64,000 nt of DNA, taken from assembly GCA_003290165.1 (NCBI GenBank), contig QNQO01008280.1, forward strand, positions 1-64,000, read 5' to 3'. This document shows, piece after piece, positions 25,248 through 35,900 of this stretch. Source of the stretch: Berberis thunbergii (taxonomy: Eukaryota > Streptophyta > Magnoliopsida > Ranunculales > Berberidaceae). A program made the translations under genes and the position numbers. Position 1 is the first letter of the stretch, and every line of letters starts with the position of its first letter. The notes below the pieces were generated by a model. It was given only the letters and a program-made list of their open reading frames with translations. It ran no database searches and was not told the DNA's origin.

Positions 25248-28200
25248 CTTTTGCTTCATATCTATATTTAGACATGAATATCTTAAATTTAGGTTTCGGG
25301 ATGCGCGTTTTGATATTGATGCAGAAGAAAACCTTTGAAGCGTGCCAGGGTATAAGACAAAATTTGAGAGAAGGCTCAACTACACTCAACAATTTTGTTT
25401 TGAAATTGATTTTAAAATATTTTTATTTTCAAAACATATCAAATGTCAAAATGATGACATTACAATGACGCACAAACACCAAATTCCGAGCTATAATGAC
25501 GAAAATTATGGACAAAACAGTGTCCTTTGTCCTTGTTCAACCTGAATTCATACACAGTTTGAACTTCGAACCCTCGCTCGAATATATGTTTGAACAAAAG
25601 TCAAAACCATCGTTTAGTAGAAAGTTTTGGGAAACCTTATTTTATATATTCCATGTTGCAAAAGGATTTCAAAAAATGATTTTATCCATATAATAGGATT
25701 TTGGAAAATAGAAAAATGCCAGATTTATGGAGGCATAGCATTGTGGTACCAATTTATAAGAACAAATGGGATATCCAGAATTGCTCGAACTATAGAGGGA
25801 TAAAGCTTATGAGTCATACGATGAAACTTTGGGAGATGGTTATAGAACAAAGACTTAGGAGTTTAACCACGATTTCGGAGAATCAATTTGGATTTATGCC
25901 AAGTAGGTCTACTACGGAGGCCATCTTCCTGCTTAGGCAAACTGTAGAAAAATATCGAGAGGCACGTAAGAGTTTGCATATGGTTTTTCTTGATCTGGAG
26001 AAAACATATGACAGGGTCCCCAGGGAGTTAATTTAGTGGGTGCTTGAAAGGAAGTAAATGTCTCAATGTTATGTCGATATCATTGAGGATATGTATGAAG
26101 GGGTTGTAACAAGTGTTCGCTCAGTAGGTGGGATGTCTAGTGAATTTTCAGTGACAATAGGACTACATCAAGGGTCGGCGTTAAATCTATATCTCTTTGC
26201 TTTGGTCATGGATGAGTTGACGAGACATCTGCAAGAAGATGTACCTTGGTGCATGTTATTTGCAGATGATATTGTCTTAATGGATGAGACTAGTGCAGGT
26301 TTAGGTCAGAAATTAGTTAAATGGCGAGAGGCTTTAGAGAGTAAAGGTTTTAGAATTAGCCGTTCGAAGACGAAGTATCTAGTGTGCAACTTTGGGTGTG
26401 AACCAAGAGGGAGAAGTAATGCAATTGAGATCGAATGTGTCGAGGTCCCGGAGTGTGAGGCTTTTCGATATCTAGGGTCTATAATTCAAAAGAATAGGGC
26501 TATTGGAGCAGATGTAGACCATAGGATTAAAGCTGGTTGGTTGAAATGGCGAATGGCATCAGGAGTATTATGCGATAGAAGGATGCCTGCAAGGCTAAAA
26601 GGAAAATGTTATAAGACAATTGTTCGACCAGCCATGCTATACGGTTCAAAATGTTGGGCTACTACGGAACAATATACGCATAGGATGGCAGTAGCAGAAA
26701 TGCGTATATTAAGGTAGATGTGTGGTAAAACTCGTAAGGATAAAATTAGAAATGAAAGAATTAGAAGATACTTAGGTGTAGCGCCCATAAAGGAAAAAAT
26801 TATAGAAAGACGTTTAACTTGGTTTGGTCATGTGCGGAGGAGACCAAGCACGGCGCCAATTAGAAAATGTTTAGATTGGCAAGTTAATGGAGGGTGTAGA
26901 CGGAGGGGACGACCGTTGAAAACTTGGATGAAGACGGTGAATGAAGATATCATTAAGCTTGGATTAGGTGAGAAAATGTGGAAAGATCGCATTGCTTGGA
27001 GAACCAAAATTCATGTAGCCGACCCCGAAAATATCGGGAATGGGCTTTGATGATGATGATGATGACTAGGTTGTATCTAAGCTAGTCTGAGGCTTTGGGG
27101 AGAAAATTTTCAAGTTTTATTAATTGATTTTTCCGACTTAATATTCTGAAGTTTTGATCTTCGACTCTTCGTAAAAGAAATGGACATTTTGATTATACCC
27201 TTCCAAGGCATCATCCACGTGTGAGTAGTAGCTTTGGAGTGTGTATCACTTTAAAGGTGTTGGTGGTGATTAGGCGTGCTGCGTGCATGATACTGGACTG
27301 TGATGATTGCAAAGAGCATAAGTGATTGAAGGCCTTGAGGTTCTTGGTGGAGTGCAAGGGGTAGATAGCTGAAGACAACAACAAGGGATTGTGGACACTT
27401 CTATCTTGGTTGTGGTAGTAGTCTTGGTAACTTGAACTTTTCTCCCAATGAAATAATAGTCCCTAGTTTTTCAAACATCTACCTTCATGAAGATAAAAGG
27501 TTTTTCATGTTATATCTTAGTGTCTACTAGGGGTGGGCATTTAGGACCGAAAGCCCGGACCGAACCGACAACCGGACCGATCGGGTCGGTTCGGATCAAT
27601 TTTTATTAATTATAAACGTTTCGGTTTTAAAAGCCCGGCCCGAAGTTTATGGTCCAGGCCTCGATTTCCATTTCTGAAGCCCGTCGGGTAACCGGCCCGG
27701 CCCGGATTAAATAGTTAAAATTTTTGTAAACCCAAAATTTTCTGTTTTTAGAAATATAATTCAGCACTTTGGGCTTTGGGATTTATAAATTCAGCACTTT
27801 CTAGGTGGGTTTTCTTTTGTAGGAAAACCAAAAAATTCAGCACTTTGAGCTTTGGGATTTATAAATTCAAGGACCATGGGATTAATTCAGCACTTTCAAG
27901 GACCATGGGATTAATTCAGCACTTTCAAGGACCATGGGATTTATAAATTCAAGGACCATGGGATTAATTCAGCACTTTAGGCTTTGGGATTAATTCACTG
28001 TTGATTAGGTGGGCTTTATAAATTCAGCATTTTGGGCTGAACTTCAAGGACCGAAACTGGCCCGAAATTCGGTTAACCGGTCAACTCGGATTGGTTTTGG
28101 GCCTCATAAATACGGGCTTAAATTTTTCGAACCGGTTTTCGGTTTTTACTTTTTGAGTCGGTTACCCGGACCTGCCCAGTCCTAGTGTCTACTATCTTTT

Positions 28201-28914
28201 CCTTTCTGTGATCAAGTACTAATAACTCCCTCATTAATACTGGTATCAATCAACTATAAACCATTCCCTACAAAACTTTACACCTTCCCCAAAAACAACG
28301 CCAATGGCGCACATCTACCTAGTCAAATAAATAAAATCCCCCGACTTTACACAAGGGAGACTAAATAATTCGCTTCTGAACATATCAAACACACAAACTT
28401 AGCTCACAAATTCAACATCCCTTGATATGGATCCTTTTTTGTAAGCGGCTATATAGACAGAGAATCAAAATAACAATTTACATAGAAAAGCTAATTCAAT
28501 CACCACGTAACAATCTCTAACAATCTCCAAACACCAAAAGATAGATGGAATCTAAAGACCAATGTTTGACCAAGAAAACCAATCTAAAAGAACAACTTAC
28601 AGAAACTTTGGACTCAAATGGATGCTCATCTTCAAGATGTGAACAAAGGGAAGCTATATCATAATCCTCGAAGCAATAAGGGCAAGCGAAATCAGGGCGA
28701 ACCTCCTCTTCGACCTCGAAATCATCGATGTTCAACCGATCTAATAATCCACAAACCCCAATAAAAATCAAAACTTTCACATCAAACTGATATAAAAATC
28801 CAACCTTTACCATCAAAGTTGAGAAATGTCACCTAATTGAGAGTTGTGGTGGTGCTGCAAAGTGAATTGACGCTTAGCTGCAGCAAGACGAGACGCCCAG
28901 AGCTCGGAATCCAT
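10384..28914 (-). CDS. DI19: Di19-type C2H2 zinc-finger protein (drought-induced 19), five exons over 18.5 kb
   Basis: Exons on the minus strand: 28833-28914, 28601-28740, 12332-12409, 11894-12177, 10384-10492. They add up to 693 nt, 230 residues plus stop, with every junction in frame; Arabidopsis Di19 proteins are 206-234 residues. It starts MDSELWASRLAAAKRQF. Two unusual zinc fingers follow: CPYCFEDYDIASLCSHLEDEH (first finger, residues 48-68) and CPVCTVKVTRDMLSHITLQH (second). A basic RRRRLRR segment, a likely nuclear signal, comes next, and the Di19 C-terminal domain ends with RQATVRAGFMQDLVLSTLF. Di19 proteins are nuclear, respond to drought and ABA, and some act as transcription factors controlled by calcium-dependent kinases. 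Introns: 92 nt, 16191 nt, 154 nt (AT-AC) and 1401 nt. No frame damage despite the TE load, so the gene is probably working. Whether the 16-kb intron is spliced well cannot be seen. Confidence 0.93.
10493..11893 (-). other. DI19: Di19 intron 4
   Basis: 1401-nt GT-AG intron. No known gene or mobile-element end recognised inside. The T-rich stretch at 11160-11450 has scattered gene-like codons but no supported frame. Confidence 0.8.
11894..12177 (-). CDS. DI19: Di19 exon 4 (basic region and Di19 C-terminal domain)
   Basis: 284 nt. With the AT-AC intron removed it begins LQRRRRLRRVALPNSQALS, which matches the family without gap. It contains the conserved REAHLQVLLGGGGYRS stretch and ends MWKS at a gtaccc donor. 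Confidence 0.93.
12178..12331 (-). other. DI19: AT-AC (U12-type) intron 3 of Di19
   Basis: 154 nt. On the minus strand the donor is atatccttttc right after the codon for Lys in HLFK. The acceptor ends in ttac. A branch-like ttcctttgac lies about 12 nt before the acceptor. These are the three hallmarks of introns removed by the minor spliceosome. No GT-AG solution keeps the conserved HLFK-LQRRRR junction. Confidence 0.88.
12332..12409 (-). CDS. DI19: Di19 exon 3 (second zinc finger)
   Basis: 78 nt, 26 whole codons from VCPVC to HGHLFK. Its acceptor is a normal AG (12411-12410). Its 3' edge has no GT; it is followed directly by atatcctttt, a U12-type donor. Confidence 0.93.
12549..13456. mobile_element. 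Non-autonomous hAT element (908 bp)
   Basis: Ends tagggatggca and tgccatcccta are inverted. The 8-bp target duplication cttatgac lies at 12541-12548 and 13457-13464; the empty site is in the second copy of the flanking duplication near 14280. The interior has GC-rich cggatatccg-type palindromes at both ends and a 50-60 bp degenerate tandem repeat (gatgatcgagc motif) at about 12850-13010. No transposase frame. Confidence 0.92.
13509..14135. mobile_element. Non-autonomous hAT element (627 bp)
   Basis: Terminal inverted repeat cagtgttctaaaaa / tttttagaacactg. Target duplication atatacgt (13501-13508) and atctacgt (14136-14143), one mismatch; the undisturbed site tatctacgtagg is in the second copy of the duplication near 14322. 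The interior is AT-rich between GC-rich subterminal parts. A relative lies at 55852. Confidence 0.92.
14376..15630. other. Intron sequence without recognised element
   Basis: AT-rich intronic DNA of Di19. No coding frame, terminal repeat or RNA gene that I can support. Confidence 0.5.
15631..15937. mobile_element. Small CACTA-type element (307 bp)
   Basis: Starts cactacaccaaattggca and ends in its inverted form, tgccaatttgatgtagtg. The terminal repeats extend about 70 bp with mismatches. A 3-bp target duplication ata flanks it (15628-15630, 15938-15940). The 5'-CACTA start and 3-bp duplication fit the En/Spm superfamily. Confidence 0.88.
16507..19395. mobile_element. Element or relic with long inverted arms (about 300 bp), nested insertion inside
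   Basis: About 16507-16770 and 19066-19395 are inverted copies: both contain ttggacacccaacacctt, atttggatcatt, gagacttttca and ctcagggctc in mirrored order, with indels. No clean target duplication was found. Tandem attccataaagatatattcc repeats occur at 17087-17205. It may be a MULE with long inverted ends or two copies inserted in opposite directions. A hAT element sits between the arms. Confidence 0.6.
17386..18839. mobile_element. hAT-type element (1454 bp)
   Basis: Ends taagggcggcaata and ttgtcacccata are imperfect inverted repeats. Flanks cttaatcc (17378-17385) and ttgaatcc (18840-18847) agree at 6 of 8 positions. A gacacgacacgacacgacac run just inside the right end and a gacccgacccg run inside the left are typical of this plant hAT group. 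No transposase frame. Confidence 0.7.
19396..22796. other. Intron sequence, unresolved
   Basis: Apart from the tandem repeat at 20737, no coding frame with known motifs or element ends was recognised. The 20.2-21.5 kb part has a more even base mix than its surroundings and may be an old retrotransposon, but nothing diagnostic was found. Confidence 0.4.
20737..20852. repeat. Two-copy tandem repeat, 56-bp unit
   Basis: The unit tcaaggcgcagtcgaggctt... occurs at 20737 and 20793 with one difference (tttgtcc/ttcgtcc). Confidence 0.9.
22797..24000 (-). mobile_element. L1-type LINE fragment, internally deleted
   Basis: The minus strand of 23059-23517 encodes a zf-RVT-like stretch (VHPRVSFLVWPVMLGR, then CMICNEMDESVDHLVCH), and 22856-23068 continues with MWLIWKDRNFRFFNG, the usual end of plant L1 ORF2. 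T-runs at about 22797 on the plus strand fit the poly(A) end. Upstream on the minus strand (23997 to 23640) is a hydrophilic frame without known motifs that may be ORF1 material; if so, EN and RT are deleted. Broken by stops. Confidence 0.65.
24616..24900 (-). pseudogene. LINE zf-RVT fragment
   Basis: The minus strand reads KLTFDNLAKRGLIITNCCPM and then CESQPESIDHIFFGCPYC, the Cys/His zf-RVT module after reverse transcriptase in plant L1 elements. A short isolated piece, separate from the fragment at 22.8-24.0 kb. Confidence 0.75.
25187..25246. repeat. (TA)n microsatellite
   Basis: About 58 bp of uninterrupted alternating TA. Open frames crossing it on both strands are artefacts of the repeat. 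Confidence 0.97.
25692..27068 (+). mobile_element. RTE-type LINE, 5'-truncated, three in-frame stops
   Basis: A single frame runs from 25692 to the TGA at 27048-27050, interrupted only by TAG at 26034, TAA at 26055 and TAG at 26715. It begins inside the reverse transcriptase (ILENRKMPDLWRHSIVVPIY), has NYRGIKLMSHTMKLWE, QFGFMPSRSTTEAIF and the catalytic FADDIVLMDE box, and ends with WFGHVRRRP and a C-terminal domain typical of plant RTE. The 3' end is a tgatgatgatgatga run, as RTE elements have instead of poly(A). The endonuclease and N-terminus are missing, as expected from 5' truncation on insertion. Two of the three stops fall where relatives have Trp, so each is one G-to-A change. It lies in sense opposite to Di19. 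Confidence 0.93.
27528..28184. mobile_element. Non-autonomous hAT element (657 bp)
   Basis: Ends taggggtgggca and tgcccagtccta, with 8-bp target duplication gtgtctac at 27520-27527 and 28185-28192. Subterminal parts are rich in ccggacc/ggtccgg motifs. The interior has about five degenerate copies of a aaggaccatgggattaatt + cagcacttt unit (27830-27990). It lies 409 bp from the Di19 intron 2 donor. Confidence 0.92.
28601..28740 (-). CDS. DI19: Di19 exon 2 (first zinc finger)
   Basis: 140 nt. It begins after an AG acceptor (28742-28741) and ends at a canonical gtaagt donor at 28600-28595. It encodes the acidic FEVEEEVRPDF stretch and the first finger. Confidence 0.93.
28833..28914 (-). CDS. DI19: Di19 exon 1
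   Basis: 82 nt: start codon and 27 codons plus one base. It ends at a GT donor (28832-28831). The ATG is the first of the conserved family N-terminus MDSELWASRL. Confidence 0.9.
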
Positions 28915-29400
28915 CAAAGATCAGAAGAGGGTAAATGAAATGAAATAAAAATTACTTTTTCACACAATTTCTCCTAAAAATTTGTTGAATTTCTCTAAAT
29001 GGGGTGTTTTGTTTAATCCTTCTCTAGTTTGGGTCTTGACTTTTTCCTTGATCGATAGATTTTGTGTATTTGATTTGAAGAAAATTTATTATTACAGATG
29101 GAGAAGAATGGATGAGAGAGGGCGGTTTTGTTGTCGTGGTCGTCATGGCTGGAGGCTGACGTGGGCCCTTTGTGACAGAGAAAACTGTGGAGAAAGTGTT
29201 GGGCTTGGTTTCTTCGTAAAAACTAAGAAATGTTTTTTTTTTTAATTTTTTTTTAATGTTAGAAGAAAGGACAAGGGCACCAGGACTTCCTATTACTATT
29301 CTACATCATGCACGCTCAATTGCAGAGTTTTGACGAGTTTCGGTGCATCAGTGCATACGCTTAATTATTGAGTTTTGATGGGATCTTGTGCATCAGTGGT
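28915..29400 (-). promoter_or_regulatory. DI19: Upstream region of Di19
   Basis: 5' UTR and promoter are expected here. It is about 490 bp long before the first MITE, and transposon sequence follows beyond 29411. No specific regulatory motif can be supported. Confidence 0.4.
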
Positions 29401-29410
29401 ATGATAACAC

Positions 29411-29594
29411 GAGCTTTTCTAGCTGGCCTGGGAAACCAGCGAGGCTGCTGCCTGGGAGGGGTGAAATTACACTTTTGCCCCCTCCTTTTTAAATACTTTT
29501 TTAAAAAGTTGTTAAAGAGGGAGGGGCAATAGTGTAAATGCGCCCTCCCAGGCAGTCAACCTCGCTGGATTTCCCAGGCCATTTAGAATTTCTG
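29411..29594. mobile_element. Foldback MITE, MULE-like, copy A (184 bp)
   Basis: Almost the whole element is one inverted repeat: ggcctgggaaaccagcgagg on the left answers cctcgctggatttcccaggcc on the right. The centre has gccccctcc and its inverse around a T-run/A-run. The 10-bp target duplication atgataacac lies at 29401-29410 and 29595-29604. It shares gccatttagaatttctg at its right tip with copy D. Confidence 0.88.
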
Positions 29595-29619
29595 ATGATA
29601 ACACTCATTAAAAATAAAA

Positions 29620-31648
29620 AATTTTATGACAATACTCCCTTTGATATCCACTGTCATTGCCTCGTTAAAAAACCTTGCTAGTAAAATTTAGTGAAAAAAT
29701 TTTAAACGAATGAAAACTATTACAACATTCTTAAAAAAATATGGTGATGTACGTATAGTAGTCTCGTTAAAATCTTGACAAGAAAACTCAATGGGATAAA
29801 ACTGTGTCAAAGGAAAATAAAATAAGAAATAAAATAAAATACATCGCTCCCAGTATCAATGTAACATACATCTGAATGCTCCCCCTGATAATGACTCCAC
29901 TTTATGATATTAAAATATTAGTTACTCTAATGATTCAGTTGATGCATACCAGTTTTATAATATAATTTCTGAAATGTTGATTTCGAAAGTATTTTGGTGA
30001 AAATATATGCAAGGTTGTCATTAGATAGAATTTGTTTGATTTCAATCATATGATTCTTCTGGAGCTCGTGTAGATAGAAGAACTTTATTGAAATATGTTT
30101 CATTTGATCTCCTTTGATGAAGTCTTCTTGCATTTGAACAATACATGCAACATTATCTTCATATATTAGAATCGGCTAGTCAATAACTCATGAGGGCAAT
30201 TAACAATTATTTCTTATATGCGAATTATGATATGAGCTAGACACATTCTTGGCTAGCTTCATTCAAAGCAATAATTTCAGAGTTATTTGAGAAAGCAGAC
30301 ACTAATGTTTGTTTAATAGATCGCCAAAAAATAATTGCAGTGTAATTCATAAATACATACATGTTTGTGAGCTACTATTATGGAAGTCAAACAGATAACC
30401 TAAATATGTATAGTCAATTAGGTGTGAATGGTTAACTAAATCACGAAAATAAAATAAGTCAATATCAATTATCCCATGAAGATATTAAATCTATGTGTGT
30501 TTAACTCCACTCCCATGTCTACCAGTAGGTACAGAATTATACATTGCTAATAGATTCACATAAAAGGCTATATTATGTCTTGTATATTGTGTTAAGTATA
30601 TAACATGTACTAATGACACTTAAATATGGTACTTCAGGACCGAGTATTCCCGCATTTCCTTCATTTAGTAGATATGAATATTTATTTAAATCTAAAGATC
30701 GAAAAAAACAATAGTGTACTAAGTGGATGAGTTTTTTTTCATATTAAAGCGTTTTAAAATCTTTTTGGTATATCGTGACTGACATACTAATATTCCACAA
30801 GTATTTCGCTCGATTTGCAGGCCGAGACAAAATTTTGGTTTTCACGGTCTTTCATTTCAAATTATTTCTTTAAATAGTTAACAACATTTTCAGCTTCTTC
30901 GATAGATCCAATAAGATTTATATCATCTACATAAACTGCTGCTATGACAAAACCAGTAACAGATTTATTTATAAAAACATATGGGAAAATAGGATTATTT
31001 GTATGACTTGACTGACAGAGATATTTACTGAGACGGTTCCAAATTGTTTCAAACCGTATAAGGCATGTCTTAGTTGTATCAAGTAAATATTTCTTGACTT
31101 TATTTAGGCAAAGTAAATCTTTCAGAGATTTTCATGTAAATATCTTTGTCTAAATTCCATAGAAATAAGCATTTACGACATTATATGTTGCATATCAAGT
31201 CGTCAGAAACTACAAAACTTATGAAATATTATAATGTAGTCATATCCATAACCAAAAATACATTTCTTCAAAATTCAAAGTACGGGTTCTTATAGGAACC
31301 CTTATGCCATGAGTCTTGCCTCATATCTGAAAATCTCATTTTCCTCATTTTGTGTTCTAACAAACACTCATTTGAAACCAATAGAGTTTACATATTTAGA
31401 TGTTTGTACTATAGGCCCAAATATATCACGTTTTTCAAGAAAACCAATTCCATTTATATAACATCTTTCCATTTGGCTAATCAATTTTTTTTTGTCAACA
31501 TTCATAGATGCTTCGTGGTTTAACATTATTATGTATATTTCATCAATCTTGAATATTTTTGTAGCTACCATGTATGTGAATATGTCATCAATGATCATTT
31601 CAGTTAATTTCACATTTCTCTTAAATATATTGAGTAATATATTGGGAT

Positions 31649-31720
<72 letters not shown>
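29620..31720 (-). mobile_element. Ty1-copia relic
   Basis: The minus strand of 29927-30133 encodes the RNase H end (QEDFIKGDQMKHISIKFF, then SNDNLAYIFTK). About 30890-30960 holds an RT piece with the YVDD box (FVIAAVYVDDINLIGS). The 31368-31450 part contains the RDIFGPIVQTSKYVN stretch that precedes copia RT. Many stops and shifts. Low-coordinate flanking sequence resembles the 3' non-coding part of plant copia elements (cctcgttaaaa, cttgctag). Gag and LTRs were not identified. Confidence 0.8.

Positions 31721-31724
<4 letters not shown>
31652..31724. repeat. (ATT)n microsatellite
   Basis: About 24 uninterrupted ATT units inside the copia relic; on the minus strand it would read as poly-Asn. 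Confidence 0.95.
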
Positions 31725-32980
31725 GGTATTTGAGTCTCTCCAATGGCTTGTGAAGTCACTTCTAGAACATCCATTGTCATTACAGAGACATGGGCAACCA
31801 CTTCCAAGGATGTGGAGAAAGTGAATTTTGCAAAACATTGCATGTTTAGGAGCGTTAATTTTGTAAAACATAACCTCTTCAAGAGCGTTATGTAATGCTA
31901 CTGCTGGAGCTGCATGCACAACTTTTTCTTAAGCATGTATAACTTCTGCATGAGTTTCAAGAGTTGTTTCTTAGGGAGCATTAGAATATGAATTTGTAGT
32001 AATTATTAATTTTCAGGAATTTAGTATTTGAAACCTATAGGTCTGCCATGCTTCTGTCATGCAACAAATTTATTAGCTGCCTTTTTAAAGTTTGTCCTTC
32101 AGGGACACAAATACAAGCAGGTACATTCATAGTTGGTAAATGTGACGGTTACTTTAGCTACATCAATAAATGCATCAGGTAATAGATGTGTTATTGTTTG
32201 AATATGTAATATTTTTCTCATTATTTGGATATTTTATAATTTAGATGAGACAAAGTTAATTTACACCATTCTTTCTCCATTTGTTTATCTCTACCCAACA
32301 GTGTGAATATAGTTTAATAAAACTGAAATTATGCAAAATGGATTTACAGTGAAGCAAGTTTGCAGTATGCAAGACTGTATTTCCCCGACCACAGTAGGGT
32401 AGTCGATTAGGTAGGCGACTCTGTAAATGTGTCTTTCCAACAAGGTAAAGACATGTAACTGAAATTTGTACTAAGCTACTAACATAAAACAAAACTTGAT
32501 GCAACAACTCTGAGAGTTGTATAATTCCAATAACTACGAAAATGTATCTAATATAAGATGTCGGCTTCCAACATTCGATATGTTGCATATATTTTTGAAA
32601 TGAATGAAGTTTCTTCAGGAACTGCAGAAATATAACACATTTTAGATAAATGTGTATTTTAATAATAAATTGTGAGCTCTTCTGGAGTCTATAATAAAAG
32701 GCACAGGTCTAGCTATGATAAACACCGTTTGTATTTGAAAAATCAATATTGAAAAAAAAAATTGACTTGTCTATCATTGCAGTTTATAACACATACTTTC
32801 AAAATAAAATAATATATATATATGCAGTAAATAAATAGATTTCTATAGCATGTGTTCTAAACCACTTCTCGTGGTTCCTAAAATAGGGATGAGACATGAC
32901 GTAACATTGTCGTAACAACTACTGCTAGGGATTACATTGGTTAGTGACTACTGCTTCTAGAGTTGCCACATATTTGCTAA
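31725..32980. other. Unresolved stretch next to the copia relic
   Basis: AT-rich, with short minus-strand frames that show no motif I recognise. It may be further decayed copia sequence. Confidence 0.35.
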
Positions 32981-32985
32981 GATAT

Positions 32986-35900
32986 TGTAACACCCCTACT
33001 TTTTCAATGACAATATATATTTGTTTCCATAAAATTCAATTGAAATTTGTATTTTAAAATCTTAATTCGTTTGACAAGTCATATTTTTCGAAATTCAGTT
33101 ACCTTTCTTACCTTCCGAATCTTGAGACGAGATTCCATTTAACATTTGTATCATAACACCCTTAAATTTCATAAAGATAATTTACTTTATTTTTAATTAA
33201 ATAAAATAGAGTTACATTTAATTGAATTGAAATTTCAAAATTCTAGGGTTTTAATTTTGTGAAGTTAAAGGGCGGATGCTCTCAGAATTTTAGTGGGGGC
33301 GAATAGCCACCCACACTATATAAAGAAAAACCCTTCCTTCTTTCTTCTATTGTGCGACATGAAGAGTTGTTCTTCCTCATTTTTTTTCTTCAATGGCGGC
33401 GCTGGGAATGTTGGTGTTGTTTGGTCTGCTTGGTAGCAAGGAGGCAATCGAAGGAGGAGGAGGATCACCCCTTAGCAGCGCCATTTGCTAGCGGGAAAGG
33501 AGTTCGATAGGGGTCGTTATCGATGGTGACTACTAGTCTGTGACGAAGCTCCCACCGCCCCAGATTCCTTCCCCTCTTGTTCCTTTCCTTCTCATCGTTG
33601 CGAGGTGGTGATGATTGGTGTGGGGGAAATCGCGAGGTTGAGAAGAAGTGGCGGATTGGTTGTTGGAGACTGTGCTTATTCTTTGAGAGATAATTGTGCG
33701 TCGTAGGCAGAGTCTGTGAGGACACTTGCTTATTTGATTTCAGATGAGGATGTGCTTGGGAGGCCACATGTCGTGGTGATGGATGGAGAGACTGAATCAA
33801 TGAGTTTTCTTTCACCAATTTCTTTACCTCTGACTCTTTTTGGGTCTTTGTTTAATTTTGCATGAGTGGGTGTCTTTTAATTTTGAGTTGATGGGGTTTT
33901 GTTGGATTTGATAGAATGCTAGGTTTTTTGCATGATGGGTGTTGATGTTTCTTCCGCTTGATTGTCTAGTTGCTTGCATTGTTTTGAGTTTGTAATTTGT
34001 GGCGATCTCTACTGTGGTGTGTGCTATTTTTTTTGGGATTTGTGGATTTGGGGTTTAGTGGGTAGTGGAGTCTTTGAAGTTCGTTGAAATCTCTGTGTTG
34101 CTGGAAAAAAGACAAGTGATCATGAATGGATTTGGTATGGTAGCCAGGGTAGCATATGGTTTGGGTTTGTGTTTTACTGATGAAAATCTCTAATGGATGA
34201 GCTGGTGAAATACAATTGAGGGAGTTTGTAACATGGATGGCTGTTATTGAAAACTGAGTGAGGGGATTAATCTTGTTTGAAAGGAGGGAATTTTAGTTTA
34301 TTTTGGAGAGTCCAAATAGGTTTGTGAGTTCAATTAGAATGTTTCATAGTTTATGATATGGTAGGCTATATACCAATTTTGAAGTCTGAGAGCAGCATGT
34401 TCGATTGAAAGGTTAGAAGTTAGACATAGTAGTTTAGCTCATATGCGGAGGGACCTAAGGGGATTAGTCTTGAAGATGAGTTTCTATTTGTAGTAGGTTT
34501 GTATGCCCTCTTCATCCCATTTTTTCATTTTGATGTTGGTTGGTAAGGTTGATCAATCATGGACCATGGTAAAGTATTGTGGCTGGTTAAGATGATCAAA
34601 TGAGCGAGTACGAATTTGTAATGAAATCTGATTGAATCAGAGATATCAACAAGGTAGATTCTTAGATTGGAGGTTCCATTTTTTTTGGGGTTTGAACTTA
34701 CTGTCATGCTCATTTTATAGGTGTACATGGTTGAACTTGAGCCAAAACCCCTTTTGGGTGCTTAACCTAGGAGTTTGCCCCGAGTTGTCAAGACAAAAAT
34801 AAGTTTAACAAGATTAGGATCTTCCAGATGAGGATTGTAAGATAAACAAATCAGTGTAGATAGTGTAGAAATAAAAGAAAAGATTGATACAAACACATGT
34901 AAGGTATGCTAATGTATTATATCGTTAGATGTTCTCCTGAACTATTATCTTATGAAAAGTTGATTTTATATAGGGAAATGCAGAAATGCGGGACATTGAT
35001 TTGGTCCATTGACCCAGGAACATACCTTAATTGAACCCTTAACCTTACCATCAGGAGTGGCTTTTGAATTTGAGTTATACTTTTTGGGGCTTATGTGGCT
35101 GGAAATCATTCATCAGGCAACAATATTGGGAAGTTTTATGATGCCTGGGGTTGGCTTGTTAGACTTGTTCATATCTGTTTAGTTTGCATGTAGTTTGTAT
35201 GCATTCTGTTGCTTTGTAAATACGTAGCTAAGTGGAGTGATGCTATAAATATGAATACTTTATTGAATCATGTTGGAGTGGTGCTTACCATTTTCTTGTT
35301 TAAAAATTATCATTGTACATCCTAATCTATTATTTTTGCCAAGTCATCCTAATATATTGGTTAATATTTTAGTTATGAGGTTATAGGATGGTGAGTGTGT
35401 GGCTCAGGTTGTTGCCAACACTGAATGTATGCATCTGAAATGATTACATTTCCCCAAAATAATGGGTGGATTGATTTACTTATGAATGACAAAATGTCAC
35501 TTGATCGCCATATTGTTATAGAGCATTATTAATGAATATGCTATGCTTCTCCAAGCGAATGGGTGGATTTACTTATGTATGACAAAAATTTCATTGTGAA
35601 GGAAATTCGAAATATCAAAAATAAATGATATTGGTAAACTTTGACTCCTGAAATTTTAATCACCTGGAATTGTATCACTTAGAATTACCACACCTTTTTT
35701 TGTTTATTATTTCCCCTCTCTTACTAGAGAAACTAAATGACCAGTGGATCGTCTTGCGGAGTTGGAGCGCCTATTTCCTACTAGAGAAACTAAAATAACA
35801 TTTGGGTTAGTCTTGCAGAAATGAAGTGAATTTGTATGCCTAAAATAGGCTTTGATATTTATCCGTCAAAAATGTGACGTGACTTTATGCACATTAATAA

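Larger units (their letters stand above)
12410..28600 (-). other. DI19: Di19 giant intron 2 (16191 nt), TE-filled
   Basis: Bounded by gtaagt and ag on the minus strand. It holds at least four hAT elements, a small CACTA element, an inverted-arm element, two or three LINE pieces and an RTE element, listed separately. Confidence 0.9.

Noticed and set aside
25148..25392. Open frames of about 100 codons on both strands around the (TA)n tract
   Set aside because: They exist only because alternating TA has no stop in these frames; no motif on either side.
12332..28740. Treating the two zinc-finger pieces 16 kb apart as separate Di19 genes or gene fragments
   Set aside because: All five exons join in frame with good splice sites, total 693 nt, and together give one normal-length Di19 protein without overlap.
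33465..33818. 117-codon minus-strand frame inside the 3.7-kb TG...CA unit
   Set aside because: Low-complexity Ser/His/Pro/Asn content and opposite to the TATA box and leader; most likely chance.
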